Assembly (NCBI RefSeq): GCF_014279815.1
Contig: NZ_CP047941.1
Span: 1 to 64,000, forward strand
Length of the DNA stretch: 64,000 nucleotides
Source of the DNA: Synechococcus sp. NOUM97013
Lineage (GTDB): Bacteria > Cyanobacteriota > Cyanobacteriia > PCC-6307 > Cyanobiaceae
Reading direction: 5' to 3'
In this document: positions 9,616 through 19,117 of the stretch, piece after piece
Layout: every line of letters starts with the position of its first letter
Position numbering within the stretch: the stretch's first letter is position 1
Position numbers and translations under genes: made by a program
The notes under the pieces: generated by a model
Database searches by the model: none
What the model was told of the DNA's origin: nothing
What the model saw: the letters and a program-made list of their open reading frames with translations, nothing else

Positions 9616-10578
9616 TCAATCAACACTAGGCGGGCTGTCTGGTTTCGCTGCTGCCGCATTGCGTCGCCACATCCAGGGTTTGATGCGACGCAGTGCAGAA
9701 CCGCGCAGACGTTCATCCCAATCGTCATCCGTCCATGCCTGGATCGCTTCGGCTTGGAGATCCAGCAGCCAGGGGCGTGGTTGCACATCCGGATCGTCGC
9801 TGGAGGGGATTCCGGCTTGATTGAACGGGCAGACGTCCTGGCAGATGTCGCAGCCGGCCACCCATGGCCCTAAAGCTGTTGCCATCGTCTCGGGCAGTTC
9901 CGGCTCCCGGTTTTCGATGGTGTGAAAGGCGATGCAGCGCCGTGCATCCACCACAAAGGGTTCGGTGATGGCCTCTGTTGGGCATGCATCAATGCAGGTG
10001 CGGCAGCGACCGCAGCGCGCTGCCGCAGGTTGATCGGCCTCCAGTGCTTCCGTGGTGATCAGATGACCGATCACCATCCAGGAGCCACGATCGGCATGGA
10101 TCAGGTTGCTGTGTTTCCCGATCCATCCCAGGCCCGCTTCTTCTGCCCAGGCTTTGTCCAGGAGCGGTTCTGCATCCACGCAGACACGCCAGCGGCAATC
10201 CGGACGTTGCTCCTGCAGCCAGCGCCCCACACGCCGGAGTCGCTGGTTCACCACCCGGTGGTAGTCGCGACCCCATGCGTAGCGGGCCACCGCCAGGCGA
10301 TCCATGCGTCGTTCGATGGCTACGTGATAGTTCAGACCCACTGCCAGAAGGCTGTTGGCTCCATCGAGCAGCGTCTGGGCTGAGCGACGACGGGGAGCGG
10401 CCATCCAGCCCATGGCGCCTTGATGACCGGCGTCCAGCCAGCGCTGCAGAGCTTCGGTGCGCAGTTGCAATCGCGCGCTCCCCGGCAGGCGAGCGATGCC
10501 GACCGGGTCGAATCCCTCCTCTCGGGCCCGTTGTTTCAGGGCTCGGCTCAGTGCTTCACGCTCGGATGGAACATCCAA
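9616..10578 (-). CDS. queG: Epoxyqueuosine reductase QueG
   Basis: The 320-residue enzyme reduces epoxyqueuosine to queuosine in the wobble position of tRNAs using cobalamin and two [4Fe-4S] clusters. Both cluster motifs are visible: CGRCRTCIDACPTEAI and CDICQDVCPFNQ. The N-terminal half shows the cobalamin-dependent reductase core (GWIGKHSNLIH). It is shorter than E. coli QueG because it lacks the C-terminal HEAT-like extension. The start is TTG 10578, with no better in-frame ATG. It is divergent from the HpsJ-like gene by about 40 bp and upstream of the TPR gene. Use of cobalamin fits the presence of cbiD at 43.8 kb. Confidence 0.93.
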   Translation of the reverse strand: MDVPSEREALSRALKQRAREEGFDPVGIARLPGSARLQLRTEALQRWLDAGHQGAMGWMAAPRRRSAQTLLDGANSLLAVGLNYHVAIERRMDRLAVARYAWGRDYHRVVNQRLRRVGRWLQEQRPDCRWRVCVDAEPLLDKAWAEEAGLGWIGKHSNLIHADRGSWMVIGHLITTEALEADQPAAARCGRCRTCIDACPTEAITEPFVVDARRCIAFHTIENREPELPETMATALGPWVAGCDICQDVCPFNQAGIPSSDDPDVQPRPWLLDLQAEAIQAWTDDDWDERLRGSALRRIKPWMWRRNAAAAKPDSPPSVD

Positions 10579-10617
10579 AATCTGACCCTAGAGTTGGGCG
10601 CCTTTAGGCATCGTGCC

Positions 10618-11277
10618 GTGTCCGCTTCCTCAACAGATTCCTCGCTGCGTCTGTCACTTCTGTTGCGCTGGTTGGGAATCACGTTGGTGCTTCTGCTGGG
10701 ATTGCAGATCGGCGTGGTGCTCAGTGCAGCGGATTGGAGCGACGTCATCTACCAGCAGCTGCTGATTGAGCGGCTGGTGAGTCAGACCCCGATGGGCTTT
10801 GTCGGTCTGTTGCTGATGCTGATCAGCTCACGGTTAGACAACCCTCAAACCGCTCGGACGCCGATTCGTTGGGTGGTCTGCGCGCTGTCGGCAGTGCTGG
10901 CCCTGATGATGCTCTCCGTGATCTTCATGGGCTTGAGCGGGGGTCAGGAATTGGTGGGTGAGGCAGACCAGACCCTGGATCAGCGCCGTAGCCAGCTGGA
11001 GATGGCGCGCCAGCAGTCCGCCAATCCCGACAACGTAAAGGTGTTGGGTGAGCAACTTGCGCAGGCCGGTCAGCTCCCCGCTGATGCCACTGAAGAAGAA
11101 AAAACCGAGGCTGCGCAGGCGTTCATCGACAAGCAGCTCGCTCAGATGAGTGACCAGATCAAGCAGGCGGAGCGCCAGCGCAACCTGGCCGTGAATCAGC
11201 GACTGTTCGGTGGAACCATCAGCGCCGTGGTGTTGGCCGTGGCCCTGGTGCTGCTGGCGTTGGCCGCAGTTCTCTGA
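10618..11277 (+). CDS. HpsJ-like membrane protein
   Basis: The product is about 219 residues from GTG 10618. It has four predicted membrane segments: near residues 13-35, 60-75, 90-112 and at the C-terminus. A long soluble helical stretch lies between the third and fourth (LDQRRSQLEMARQQ). This topology resembles the HpsJ family described from hormogonium polysaccharide loci, though unicellular cyanobacteria also have homologues of unknown role. A longer frame starting at 10420 would run deep into the divergent queG gene, so I reject that start. Family assignment is from memory of the pattern and is moderate. Confidence 0.7.
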   Translation: MSASSTDSSLRLSLLLRWLGITLVLLLGLQIGVVLSAADWSDVIYQQLLIERLVSQTPMGFVGLLLMLISSRLDNPQTARTPIRWVVCALSAVLALMMLSVIFMGLSGGQELVGEADQTLDQRRSQLEMARQQSANPDNVKVLGEQLAQAGQLPADATEEEKTEAAQAFIDKQLAQMSDQIKQAERQRNLAVNQRLFGGTISAVVLAVALVLLALAAVL

Positions 11278-11316
11278 CCGCTAATTGGGGACCGCTAGTT
11301 AGGTTGGTGAAACACG

Positions 11317-12078
11317 TTGGCTTCAGGCCCCAGGCGTTCCTTGGTTCAGTCCAACCCGAGACCTGACCTGCCGCTCAGCGCCAGGCTTCAACAAGATCTC
11401 AAGAATGATCTGATTGCGGGTCTCCTCGTGGTGATTCCGCTGGCCACCACGATCTGGCTCGCCACGATCGTCAGCAAATTTGTGCTGGCGTTCCTCACCT
11501 CGATCCCCAAGCAGTTCAATCCGTTCATCAACCTGAACCCCTGGCTTCAGGATCTGATCAATTTGGCGCTGGGGCTCACGGTTCCACTGATGGGAATTCT
11601 TCTCATCGGTCTGATGGCTCGCAACATCGTGGGCCGCTGGTTGTTGGAGTTCGGTGAGGGAACGCTCCAGCGCATCCCCCTTGCCGGTTCTGTTTACAAG
11701 ACCCTCAAACAGCTGCTGGAAACTTTTCTGCGCGACAACTCGCGCCGCTTCCGGCGGGTGGTTCTGGTCGAATACCCAAGAGAGGGTCTTTACAGCGTCG
11801 GTTTCGTTACGGGTGAAGCGGGTCCATCCCTGCGCTCCGATCTGGGCGACACGTTGTTGAGTGTGTTCATTCCCACGGCCCCCAACCCGACCACAGGCTG
11901 GTACACCCTCGTTCCCGAAGGTTCGGTGCGAGAGCTCGATATCTCCGTTGAAGATGCCTTCAGAACGATCATTTCGGCAGGCATCGTCAATCCCGATGAA
12001 CGCGAAGCACCGGTGAACCGCAGTTTTTCCAGCTTGATCGCCCAGTTGCGCGCCTCCGTGGCACCCTCATCGTCCTGA
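11317..12078 (+). CDS. DUF502 family membrane protein
   Basis: This 253-residue protein has two N-terminal transmembrane segments (LIAGLLVVIPLATTIWL and LINLALGLTVPLMGILLIGL). A soluble domain follows with conserved segments GEGTLQRIPLAGSVYKTLKQ and FIPTAPNPTTGWY. This is the DUF502 family, widespread in cyanobacteria, plants (LCV proteins) and many bacteria, with no settled biochemical function. TTG 11317 has GGTGA six bases upstream; TTG 11341 (protein start VQSNPRPDL) is an alternative. It lies 26 bp before nusB in a same-strand group running from the HpsJ-like gene to argH. Confidence 0.85.
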   Translation: MASGPRRSLVQSNPRPDLPLSARLQQDLKNDLIAGLLVVIPLATTIWLATIVSKFVLAFLTSIPKQFNPFINLNPWLQDLINLALGLTVPLMGILLIGLMARNIVGRWLLEFGEGTLQRIPLAGSVYKTLKQLLETFLRDNSRRFRRVVLVEYPREGLYSVGFVTGEAGPSLRSDLGDTLLSVFIPTAPNPTTGWYTLVPEGSVRELDISVEDAFRTIISAGIVNPDEREAPVNRSFSSLIAQLRASVAPSSS

Positions 12079-12104
12079 GTCGTCCGTTCGATACGCCTTA
12101 ACCC

Positions 12105-12731
12105 ATGCAGACCCGCACCCTCTCCCGTGAGCTCGCCTTGCTGGTGCTTGGCCAGTGCGCTGAGCGCGATCGCTCCGCTGCGGTCAACGACACCTTGGAT
12201 GTGTTGTTGCAAAAGGCCCTTGACAGCCTGATGCAGCACTGGCGAGAGGTGCTCGACCACTGTGCTGGGGATCTGGAGAAAGCTCAGCAGTCCCTGCTTG
12301 ACAGCGAACTTCAGGACTCTCCGAATGCGGGTGATGCTGCCCCTGTGCGCGAGCACCTGCGCGATTCACTCACCAGTGCGGAACAGGTTCTGAACGGCCT
12401 TTCCGCCAGTCTTGAGCTGCCGCGGCTGCTGGCACTGGCTGATCAGGACCGTGTGCGCGAGGAAGCCATGCGCCGCATTCATTTGGTGCTTGATTCTCGC
12501 GACACCATTGATCAGCAGTTGGATGGTGTGATGGAAGGCTGGCGTCTGAGCCGATTGCCGCGCATCGATCGCGACATTCTTCGTCTTGCGGTGGTGGATC
12601 TCGGTGCCATGAAGACTCCGGCTTCCGTGGCCTGCAGCGAGGCCGTCGAACTGGCCAATCGCTATAGCGATGAGCAAGGCCGTCGCATGATCAACGGAGT
12701 TCTGCGTCGGCTGCAGAACGCCACCGTTTAG
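12105..12731 (+). CDS. nusB: Transcription antitermination factor NusB
   Basis: The 208-residue product matches NusB, an all-helical RNA-binding protein that joins NusE at boxA to allow antitermination in rRNA operons. The N-terminal ARELALLVL-like signature appears as SRELALLVLGQCA. The C-terminal core is WRLSRLPRIDRDILRLAVVD, then VACSEAVELANRY and the end FINGVLRRL-like (MINGVLRRLQN). An insertion of about 60 residues between helices makes it longer than E. coli NusB, which is common in cyanobacteria. ftsY starts 18 bp downstream. A GCGATCGC octamer occurs at 12166-12173 inside the gene. Confidence 0.92.
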   Translation: MQTRTLSRELALLVLGQCAERDRSAAVNDTLDVLLQKALDSLMQHWREVLDHCAGDLEKAQQSLLDSELQDSPNAGDAAPVREHLRDSLTSAEQVLNGLSASLELPRLLALADQDRVREEAMRRIHLVLDSRDTIDQQLDGVMEGWRLSRLPRIDRDILRLAVVDLGAMKTPASVACSEAVELANRYSDEQGRRMINGVLRRLQNATV

Positions 12732-12749
12732 GCGTCTCCCTGATTTCGC

Positions 12750-14462
12750 ATGGTTTTCGACTGGTTCAACCGACGCCCCGAGGCGGCACAGCCCGCTCAG
12801 CCGGCATCCAGCCCTGAGGACACGGCACCTTCAGCGCCTGATGCTGAGTCGGTCGAGTCATCGGTCGCGGACGTGCCGAGTGCAGCTTCAGAAGGTCCTT
12901 CAGCCGAATTGGTGGAGTCGTTCGCTGCACCTGCGGCGCCTGAGTCTGTTCCAGATCCAGATCCGGAGCCGGAGCCGCCTCAGCCCTCTGGAGAGCCATC
13001 CACCGAGCCTGCCAACCCTGACGATGATCCCCTGGAGTGGGCGCGCCAGGCCTATGCGCGTCTGAAAGCTCAGAAGGAGCAAGAGCAGGCCCAGCAAGAG
13101 AGCTCGGCTTCGGTGGCGCAATCACTTTCAGCTGAACCACCTTCAGCCGAACCAGTTTCAGCGGAGCAGGTGTCAGCCCAACAGCCCAGCGTTGACACGG
13201 TTCCTGCTGAACAGCCTTCTGTTGAACCGTCTGCTGTCGAGCAGCCTTCCGTTGAACAGGCTTCCGTCGAGCAGCCTGCTGCTGAACCACCCTCTCCGGG
13301 ACCGTCTCTGCTCGAGCAGGCTGCAGCCCAGCGTCAGGAACGTCAGCAGCAGCTGGAGCAGGCTCCGGCACCTGAGGTTGTTGAGCCTGCTGCCGCGGTT
13401 CCTGCACAACCTCAGACGCCGGTCGATTCATCCGATGAGCCCAGCCTGGGTGAATTCGATGACACCTTCACTTGGTCGGCTGAAGTCCTGGCGGCTCAGG
13501 GACGATCTGCGGATCAGGTCACGCTTGAAGAGATCGACTGGCTCGGTCGTCTGCGCCAGGGGCTGGAAAAAACCCGTCAGGGATTTGTCACCGGCCTCCT
13601 TGAAAACCTCGGTGATGACCCACTCACTCCTGAGGTTCTGGATGACCTGGAGTCATTGCTGCTGCGGGCTGACGCTGGTGTGAAGGCCACTGATCAGGTG
13701 CTGGAAGCCCTGCGCCGCCGCATGAATGAACAGGTGGTTGATCCCACCGAGGGCATTCGCTTCCTGAAGGAGCAGTTGCGCGATCTGCTGGATAAGCCCA
13801 TCAAGGACAGCGGTGTTGAATTGCTTGCTCCGCAGCGTGAGCAGCTGAACGTCTGGCTGATGGTTGGTGTGAACGGTGTCGGCAAGACCACCACGCTTGG
13901 CAAACTCGCCAATCTTGCGGTCCGCAGTGGTTACTCCGCCATGATCGCGGCGGCTGACACCTTCCGGGCGGCAGCGGTTCAGCAGGTTCAGGTCTGGGGT
14001 GATCGCAGTGATGTGCCGGTGGTGGCGAATCCCTCCTCCAACGCTGACCCTGCAGCTGTGGTGTTTGACGCCATCGGTGCGGCCCGTTCCAAAGGGACGG
14101 ATCTGGTGCTCGTTGACACGGCCGGTCGCTTGCAGACCAAGCACAACCTCATGGAGGAGCTTGAGAAGATCCGGCGTGTGGTCGACCGTCTGGCCCCCGA
14201 TGCCCATGTGGAGTCCCTGCTGGTGCTGGATGCCAGCCAGGGTCAGAACGGACTCAAACAGGCGATGGCATTTGCCAAGGCGGCGGGACTCACTGGCGTT
14301 GTGATCACGAAACTGGACGGAACGGCCCGAGGCGGTGTCGCGCTGGCGGTGGCCTCGGAAGCCGGGCTGCCAATTCGTTTCATTGGTGCTGGTGAGGGAA
14401 TCCGCGATTTGCGGCCCTTCAACAGCTTTGAGTTCGTGGAAGCGCTGTTGGCTGGCCGCTAA
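12750..14462 (+). CDS. ftsY: Signal recognition particle receptor FtsY
   Basis: The 570-residue GTPase docks SRP-ribosome complexes at the membrane for co-translational insertion. The NG domain occupies roughly residues 260-570. It has the P-loop GVNGVGKTTT near residue 373, DTAGRLQ near 455 and TKLDGTARGG near 519. The first 240 residues form an acidic, low-complexity A-domain rich in Ser, Ala, Glu, Pro, Gln and Val with degenerate repeats, far from conserved between species. Start ATG 12750 is 18 bp after nusB, so the two are likely co-transcribed. Confidence 0.96.
   Translation: MVFDWFNRRPEAAQPAQPASSPEDTAPSAPDAESVESSVADVPSAASEGPSAELVESFAAPAAPESVPDPDPEPEPPQPSGEPSTEPANPDDDPLEWARQAYARLKAQKEQEQAQQESSASVAQSLSAEPPSAEPVSAEQVSAQQPSVDTVPAEQPSVEPSAVEQPSVEQASVEQPAAEPPSPGPSLLEQAAAQRQERQQQLEQAPAPEVVEPAAAVPAQPQTPVDSSDEPSLGEFDDTFTWSAEVLAAQGRSADQVTLEEIDWLGRLRQGLEKTRQGFVTGLLENLGDDPLTPEVLDDLESLLLRADAGVKATDQVLEALRRRMNEQVVDPTEGIRFLKEQLRDLLDKPIKDSGVELLAPQREQLNVWLMVGVNGVGKTTTLGKLANLAVRSGYSAMIAAADTFRAAAVQQVQVWGDRSDVPVVANPSSNADPAAVVFDAIGAARSKGTDLVLVDTAGRLQTKHNLMEELEKIRRVVDRLAPDAHVESLLVLDASQGQNGLKQAMAFAKAAGLTGVVITKLDGTARGGVALAVASEAGLPIRFIGAGEGIRDLRPFNSFEFVEALLAGR
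13117..13310 (+). repeat. Degenerate short tandem repeat in the ftsY A-domain
   Basis: The DNA encodes about a dozen copies of a four- to six-residue unit of the type S-A/V-E-Q/P-P/V-S, such as SAEPPSAEPVSAEQVSA and SVEPSAVEQPSVEQ. Codons vary between copies, so this is an old or selected protein repeat and not a recent DNA slippage product. Confidence 0.75.
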
Positions 14463-14519
14463 GCGCATCGGTTTTCTCAGGACAGGCTTGCTACCTTGCG
14501 GGTCCTGCCAGGGGTTGCC

Positions 14520-15929
14520 GTGAGCAGCAATCCATCAAGGCGCCATCCGGCTTCTCCAACTCGTCAGGGTCTGCCGTCCACCTCGGCAACCGCTTCGTTG
14601 CGTCAGTTGCTCGACAGCTTGTCGAAAGAGCAACGGTCCAATCAGGAACTGCTCGTGTCGTTGGGCTTCGCTCTGCGCAGTTTCACCAATCTCAACCGTT
14701 TTCTGGAGCTCGTTCCAGTGGTGGCAGCCCGTCTGGTGGGTGTTGAGGGGGCCCTGCTCGTACCGTTCCATGCCGATGGACGCCTTTGGAACGAACAGCT
14801 GCAGATCCTCACGACTGCCCGTTCGGAACCTGTGCTCCAGGCTTTGAACAAGCACGAACCTGGACGATCATCCGGCTTTGGTTCTGACGATGCCCTGGTG
14901 CTGGGCATGGATCGCTTGGTCCAGCGTCAGCTCGGATCGGCCGGTGTATTCGCCACGTCGCTGGTGGCCCGCGGTCGTCAGCGCGGACGTCTCTATGTGT
15001 TCAATCCCTCCGGATCATTGATCTGGACGGATGTGCATCGCCGCCATGTGCAGCTTGTGGCGGATCTTGCCGGTGTGGCGATCGAGAACGACCTGATGCT
15101 TCAGGAAGCCCGCCTGCATGAGCGTGTCGACCGGCAGCTGAGCATTGGTGCTGAGATCCAGGCTCAGCTGCTGCCGGATCACTGTCCGGTGATCGAGGGT
15201 GTGGAACTGGCGGCCCGCTGCCGTCCTGCCTTTCAGGTGGGTGGTGACTACTACGACTTCATTCCCACACGTCCCGAGTTGATCGGCCGACGTCGTGAGC
15301 GGGGGCGTTGGGCCCTGGTGATGGGCGATGTGATGGGGAAAGGGGTTCCCGCCGGTCTTTTGATGACCATGCTGCGTGGAATGTTGCGCGCTGAGGTGCT
15401 GAGTGGCTTGCCACCGGATCGGATCCTGCATGACCTCAATCAGCTGGCCCTTGAGGATCTGTCGCAGTCCCACCGTTTCGTGACGCTGTTTTATTCGGAT
15501 TTCGATCCGCGCACGCGTCGATTGCGTTTCGCCAATGCTGCCCACAACCCACCGTTGATCTGGAGGTCTCAGCAACGCTCCGTGAGCCGACTCGATGCAC
15601 CCGGTCTGCTGATCGGTCTTCAGCCGGAGGCGGAGTATGGCGTCGGTTCCACGGTGCTGGAACCTGGCGATGTCCTGCTCTATTACACCGATGGGGTCAC
15701 CGAGGCTCCCGGCATCACAGGTGATCGTTTCGACGAGGACCGTCTGATTCGCAGCCTGGAGTCAGCATGTCGGTCTGGAACGGGATCGCAGGGGATTCTC
15801 GATCAGTTGTTCCGTCGCTTGGATCGTTTTGTCGGCCCGGATCGTCAGTTGGAGGACGACGCTTCGATGGTCGTGCTCAAGGTGCGGGAGGAGGTGATGC
15901 TGCCGTCTGTTCCCAGGACTTCGGCCTGA
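14520..15929 (+). CDS. GAF-domain protein phosphatase, SpoIIE/RsbU type
   Basis: The protein is about 469 residues from GTG 14520, which has AGGGG seven bases upstream; a TTG at 14496 is less likely. Residues of roughly 45-220 look like a GAF sensor domain. The C-terminal half is a PP2C-type serine/threonine phosphatase with metal-site motifs GDYYDF, MGDVMGKGVPAGLLMTML and LLYYTDGVTEA. Such proteins dephosphorylate anti-sigma antagonists in partner-switching pathways. No anti-sigma factor or STAS antagonist is adjacent, so the target is unknown. It lies between ftsY and argH on the same strand. Confidence 0.88.
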   Translation: MSSNPSRRHPASPTRQGLPSTSATASLRQLLDSLSKEQRSNQELLVSLGFALRSFTNLNRFLELVPVVAARLVGVEGALLVPFHADGRLWNEQLQILTTARSEPVLQALNKHEPGRSSGFGSDDALVLGMDRLVQRQLGSAGVFATSLVARGRQRGRLYVFNPSGSLIWTDVHRRHVQLVADLAGVAIENDLMLQEARLHERVDRQLSIGAEIQAQLLPDHCPVIEGVELAARCRPAFQVGGDYYDFIPTRPELIGRRRERGRWALVMGDVMGKGVPAGLLMTMLRGMLRAEVLSGLPPDRILHDLNQLALEDLSQSHRFVTLFYSDFDPRTRRLRFANAAHNPPLIWRSQQRSVSRLDAPGLLIGLQPEAEYGVGSTVLEPGDVLLYYTDGVTEAPGITGDRFDEDRLIRSLESACRSGTGSQGILDQLFRRLDRFVGPDRQLEDDASMVVLKVREEVMLPSVPRTSA

Positions 15930-15961
15930 CAAGCTGAGGGGATCTCTGTTGAGGATCGGCG

Positions 15962-17374
15962 ATGGCGGGTGGAGTGACGGGCGGAGGCTCCGCCACCTGG
16001 AGTGATCGTTTCGAACAGGGCCTGCATCCGGCGATCGAACGATTCAATGCCTCGATCGGCTTCGACATCACCCTGCTTCAGGAGGACCTCGACGGATCGA
16101 TCGCCCATGCCCGCATGCTGGCCAACTGCGGCGTGATTTCCTCGGCTGAGGCTGATCAGCTTTGCAGTGGTCTGGAGCAGATCCGTGCTGAAGCAGCAGC
16201 TGGACATTTTCAGCCAGGGCTTGAGGATGAAGACGTCCACTTTGCGGTGGAGCGCAGGCTGATCGCTCTGTTGGGTCCAGTGGGCAAGAAACTGCACACG
16301 GGTCGCAGCCGCAACGATCAGGTCGGCACCGATCTGCGCCTGTGGCTGCGCCGTCGGCTTGATGAATTGGATCCCCAGGTGCAGGCCTTTCAGACCGCCT
16401 TGCTGAAGCAGGCCAGTGACCACCGCACCACCTTGATTCCCGGTTATACCCATCTGCAACGGGCTCAGCCCGTGTGTTTGGCCCATCACCTTCTCGCTTA
16501 TGTGGAGATGCTCGAGCGTGATCGCCAGCGGCTTCAGGACGTCCGCAAACGCGTCAACTGGTCACCGCTCGGAGCGGCGGCTTTGGCCGGAACGCCGGTG
16601 CCGATCGACCGGCGCAGCACGGCCGCGGCGCTTGGATTCGATGGCATCTACGCCAACAGCCTGGATGCGGTGAGTGATCGCGACTTCACGGTGGAGTTTT
16701 CTGCGGCTGCATCGCTGCTGATGGTGCATCTCAGCCGTCTGGCCGAAGAAGTGATCTTCTGGGCTTCAGAGGAATGCGGGTTCGTGCGGTTGACGGACCG
16801 CTGTGCCACCGGCAGCAGCCTGATGCCTCAGAAGAAAAACCCGGATGTGCCCGAACTGGTGCGCGGTAAATGCGGTCGTGTGTTCGGGCATCTGCAGGGG
16901 TTGCTCACGATGATCAAGGGCCTGCCTCTGGCCTACAACAAGGATTTTCAGGAAGACAAGGAGGCCCTGTTCGATGTGGTCTCCACCACCAAGCAGTGTC
17001 TGGAAGCGATGACGATCCTGATCGAGGAAGGTTTGAGCTTCCGCCCGGATCGGCTTGAGGCTGCGGTGGGCGCTGATTTCTCTAATGCCACGGATGTGGC
17101 CGACTACCTGGTGGCGCGTCAGGTGCCGTTCCGGGAGGCGTATCAGATTGTCGGTGCAGTGGTGAAGCAGTGCCTGAGTGAAGGTCTGCTTCTGCGCGAC
17201 CTGACCCTTGAGCGATGGCAGCAGTTCCACCCTGCGATCGAGGCCGATCTCTATGAGGCGCTTGCCCCACGTCAGGTGGTGGCCGCTCGCACCAGTGAAG
17301 GTGGAACAGGCTTCAAGCGGGTCGAGGAACAGCTGGCTCTGTGGAGCGAACGTCTCGGCTTTGTCGCTCAGTGA
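15962..17374 (+). CDS. argH: Argininosuccinate lyase
   Basis: The 470-residue enzyme cleaves argininosuccinate to arginine and fumarate, the last step of arginine synthesis. The superfamily signature [12 protein letters not shown] begins near residue 285 and includes the catalytic serine loop. [17 protein letters not shown] and TPGYTHLQ-like [12 protein letters not shown] mark the other conserved regions. Length is standard for the fumarase/aspartase superfamily. The ATG at 15962 lies 32 bp after the phosphatase gene. Confidence 0.97.
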   Translation: MAGGVTGGGSATWSDRFEQGLHPAIERFNASIGFDITLLQEDLDGSIAHARMLANCGVISSAEADQLCSGLEQIRAEAAAGHFQPGLEDEDVHFAVERRLIALLGPVGKKLHTGRSRNDQVGTDLRLWLRRRLDELDPQVQAFQTALLKQASDHRTTLIPGYTHLQRAQPVCLAHHLLAYVEMLERDRQRLQDVRKRVNWSPLGAAALAGTPVPIDRRSTAAALGFDGIYANSLDAVSDRDFTVEFSAAASLLMVHLSRLAEEVIFWASEECGFVRLTDRCATGSSLMPQKKNPDVPELVRGKCGRVFGHLQGLLTMIKGLPLAYNKDFQEDKEALFDVVSTTKQCLEAMTILIEEGLSFRPDRLEAAVGADFSNATDVADYLVARQVPFREAYQIVGAVVKQCLSEGLLLRDLTLERWQQFHPAIEADLYEALAPRQVVAARTSEGGTGFKRVEEQLALWSERLGFVAQ

Positions 17375-17444
17375 TCATTTCGTGATAACGGGACTACGCT
17401 TAAAAGGCCAGAGGACCAATGCTCCCTCACCGGACCTTGAACCG

Positions 17445-17494
17445 ATGGCTTGTCTGATCCCTTGGGTCCCTTTCTCGTTAGGTCCAGCAGTCAA

Positions 17495-17498
<4 letters not shown>
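17445..17498 (+). other. Possible 17-codon leader ORF ahead of the RRM gene
   Basis: ATG 17445 opens a frame encoding MACLIPWVPFSLGPAVK that stops with TGA at 17496-17498. That stop overlaps the GTG start of the RNA-binding protein in a GTGA arrangement. No Shine-Dalgarno precedes the leader ATG. It could be a coupling or regulatory leader peptide, or chance in a 120-bp 5' region. Confidence 0.25.
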
Positions 17499-18025
<527 letters not shown>

Positions 18026-18043
18026 GCTCGCTAGAGCTGAGCT

Positions 18044-19048
18044 TCAGAGCCCGGCATCGATCAGTTGCTGGGCAGCCTGTTCCAGCACGCTGAGATTGGC
18101 GCCTGGGCGCTGAGCCTTCTGGCCCAGGTCCCGACGCCAGTGACGCGCACCCGGGACACCTTCCACCAGTTGCACCAGATGGCGGCAGAGGTCCCAGAGG
18201 CGACCGCCGCGATCCAGGTGTCGTTCGGCGTGGGGCATCAGTCCCACCAGCACCTGCGATGCCTTCATGGGCCGGGGCGCCTCCCCGAAGATCAGGGCAT
18301 CGATGCCCGCCCAACGCAGGGGATGGGCATAGGCCGCTCGGCCCACCATCACGCCATCACAGTGGTCGAGAGCGTTCAGACACTGTTCGGGGGTGTCGAG
18401 GCCGCCATTCAGTTCGATCAACAGCTGGGGTCGGCGTTGCTTGAGGGCGATTACCCGATCGTGCTGAAGCGGAGGGATGGTGCGGTTCTGTTTTGGATCT
18501 AGTCCTTCTAACCACGCTTTTCTGGCGTGCACGCTGAACCGTGTCGCGCCTGCCGCTGCCACTTGATCCACAAAGGCGGTCAACAGGCTGTCGCTGTCGA
18601 GATCATCAATCCCCACCCGGTGTTTCACCGTGACCGGGAGGTTGCTGGCGGTCACCATCGCTTCCACGCAGCGGGCCACCCGATCCGGTTCGGCCATCAG
18701 GCATGCGCCGAAGTTGCCGGCCTGCACCCGCGGGCTCGGGCAACCCACGTTGAGGTTGATTTCGTCGTAGCCCCAGTCCGCTGCCATACGGGTGGCTTCT
18801 GCCAACAGCACCGGATCGTCACCGCCCACCTGCAGCGCGATCGGATGTTCCTCCGCATCGAACCCCAGCAGCCGCTCGCGGCGGTTGCTGTGATGCAGGG
18901 CCTGAGCCACCACCATCTCGCTGTAAAGCAAGGCCCTGCGGCTGATCTGCCGCATGATCTGGCGGAAATGCCGGTCTGTGCAGTCCAGCATCGGCGCGAC
19001 GCTGAAACGCCAGGGAGGTTCCCGATCGGCTCTGGTGAGGGAATCCAT
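18044..19048 (-). CDS. dusA: tRNA-dihydrouridine synthase A
   Basis: The FMN enzyme, about 334 residues, reduces uridine at positions 20 and 20a of tRNA D-loops. The N-terminus FSVAPMLDCTDRHFR is the DusA signature. The catalytic cysteine lies in the segment GNFGACLM, and NVGCPSPRVQ and HARKAWLEGLDPKQNR are also typical. I chose ATG 19048, directly behind GGAGGG. A longer frame reaching 19138 would overlap the start of the divergent msrB. The gene stands alone on this strand between two plus-strand genes. Confidence 0.94.
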   Translation of the reverse strand: MDSLTRADREPPWRFSVAPMLDCTDRHFRQIMRQISRRALLYSEMVVAQALHHSNRRERLLGFDAEEHPIALQVGGDDPVLLAEATRMAADWGYDEINLNVGCPSPRVQAGNFGACLMAEPDRVARCVEAMVTASNLPVTVKHRVGIDDLDSDSLLTAFVDQVAAAGATRFSVHARKAWLEGLDPKQNRTIPPLQHDRVIALKQRRPQLLIELNGGLDTPEQCLNALDHCDGVMVGRAAYAHPLRWAGIDALIFGEAPRPMKASQVLVGLMPHAERHLDRGGRLWDLCRHLVQLVEGVPGARHWRRDLGQKAQRPGANLSVLEQAAQQLIDAGL

Positions 19049-19117
19049 CCCTCCATGCTGCCTGGCCCTGGGACCTGATTTGTTTAGAACAGTTCCACGA
19101 ACGGAACGCTTCAGGCC

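Noticed and set aside
12750-13470. CRISPR or minisatellite explanation for the ftsY repeats
   Set aside because: The units are degenerate at DNA level, in frame and without spacers; they are protein-level low complexity.
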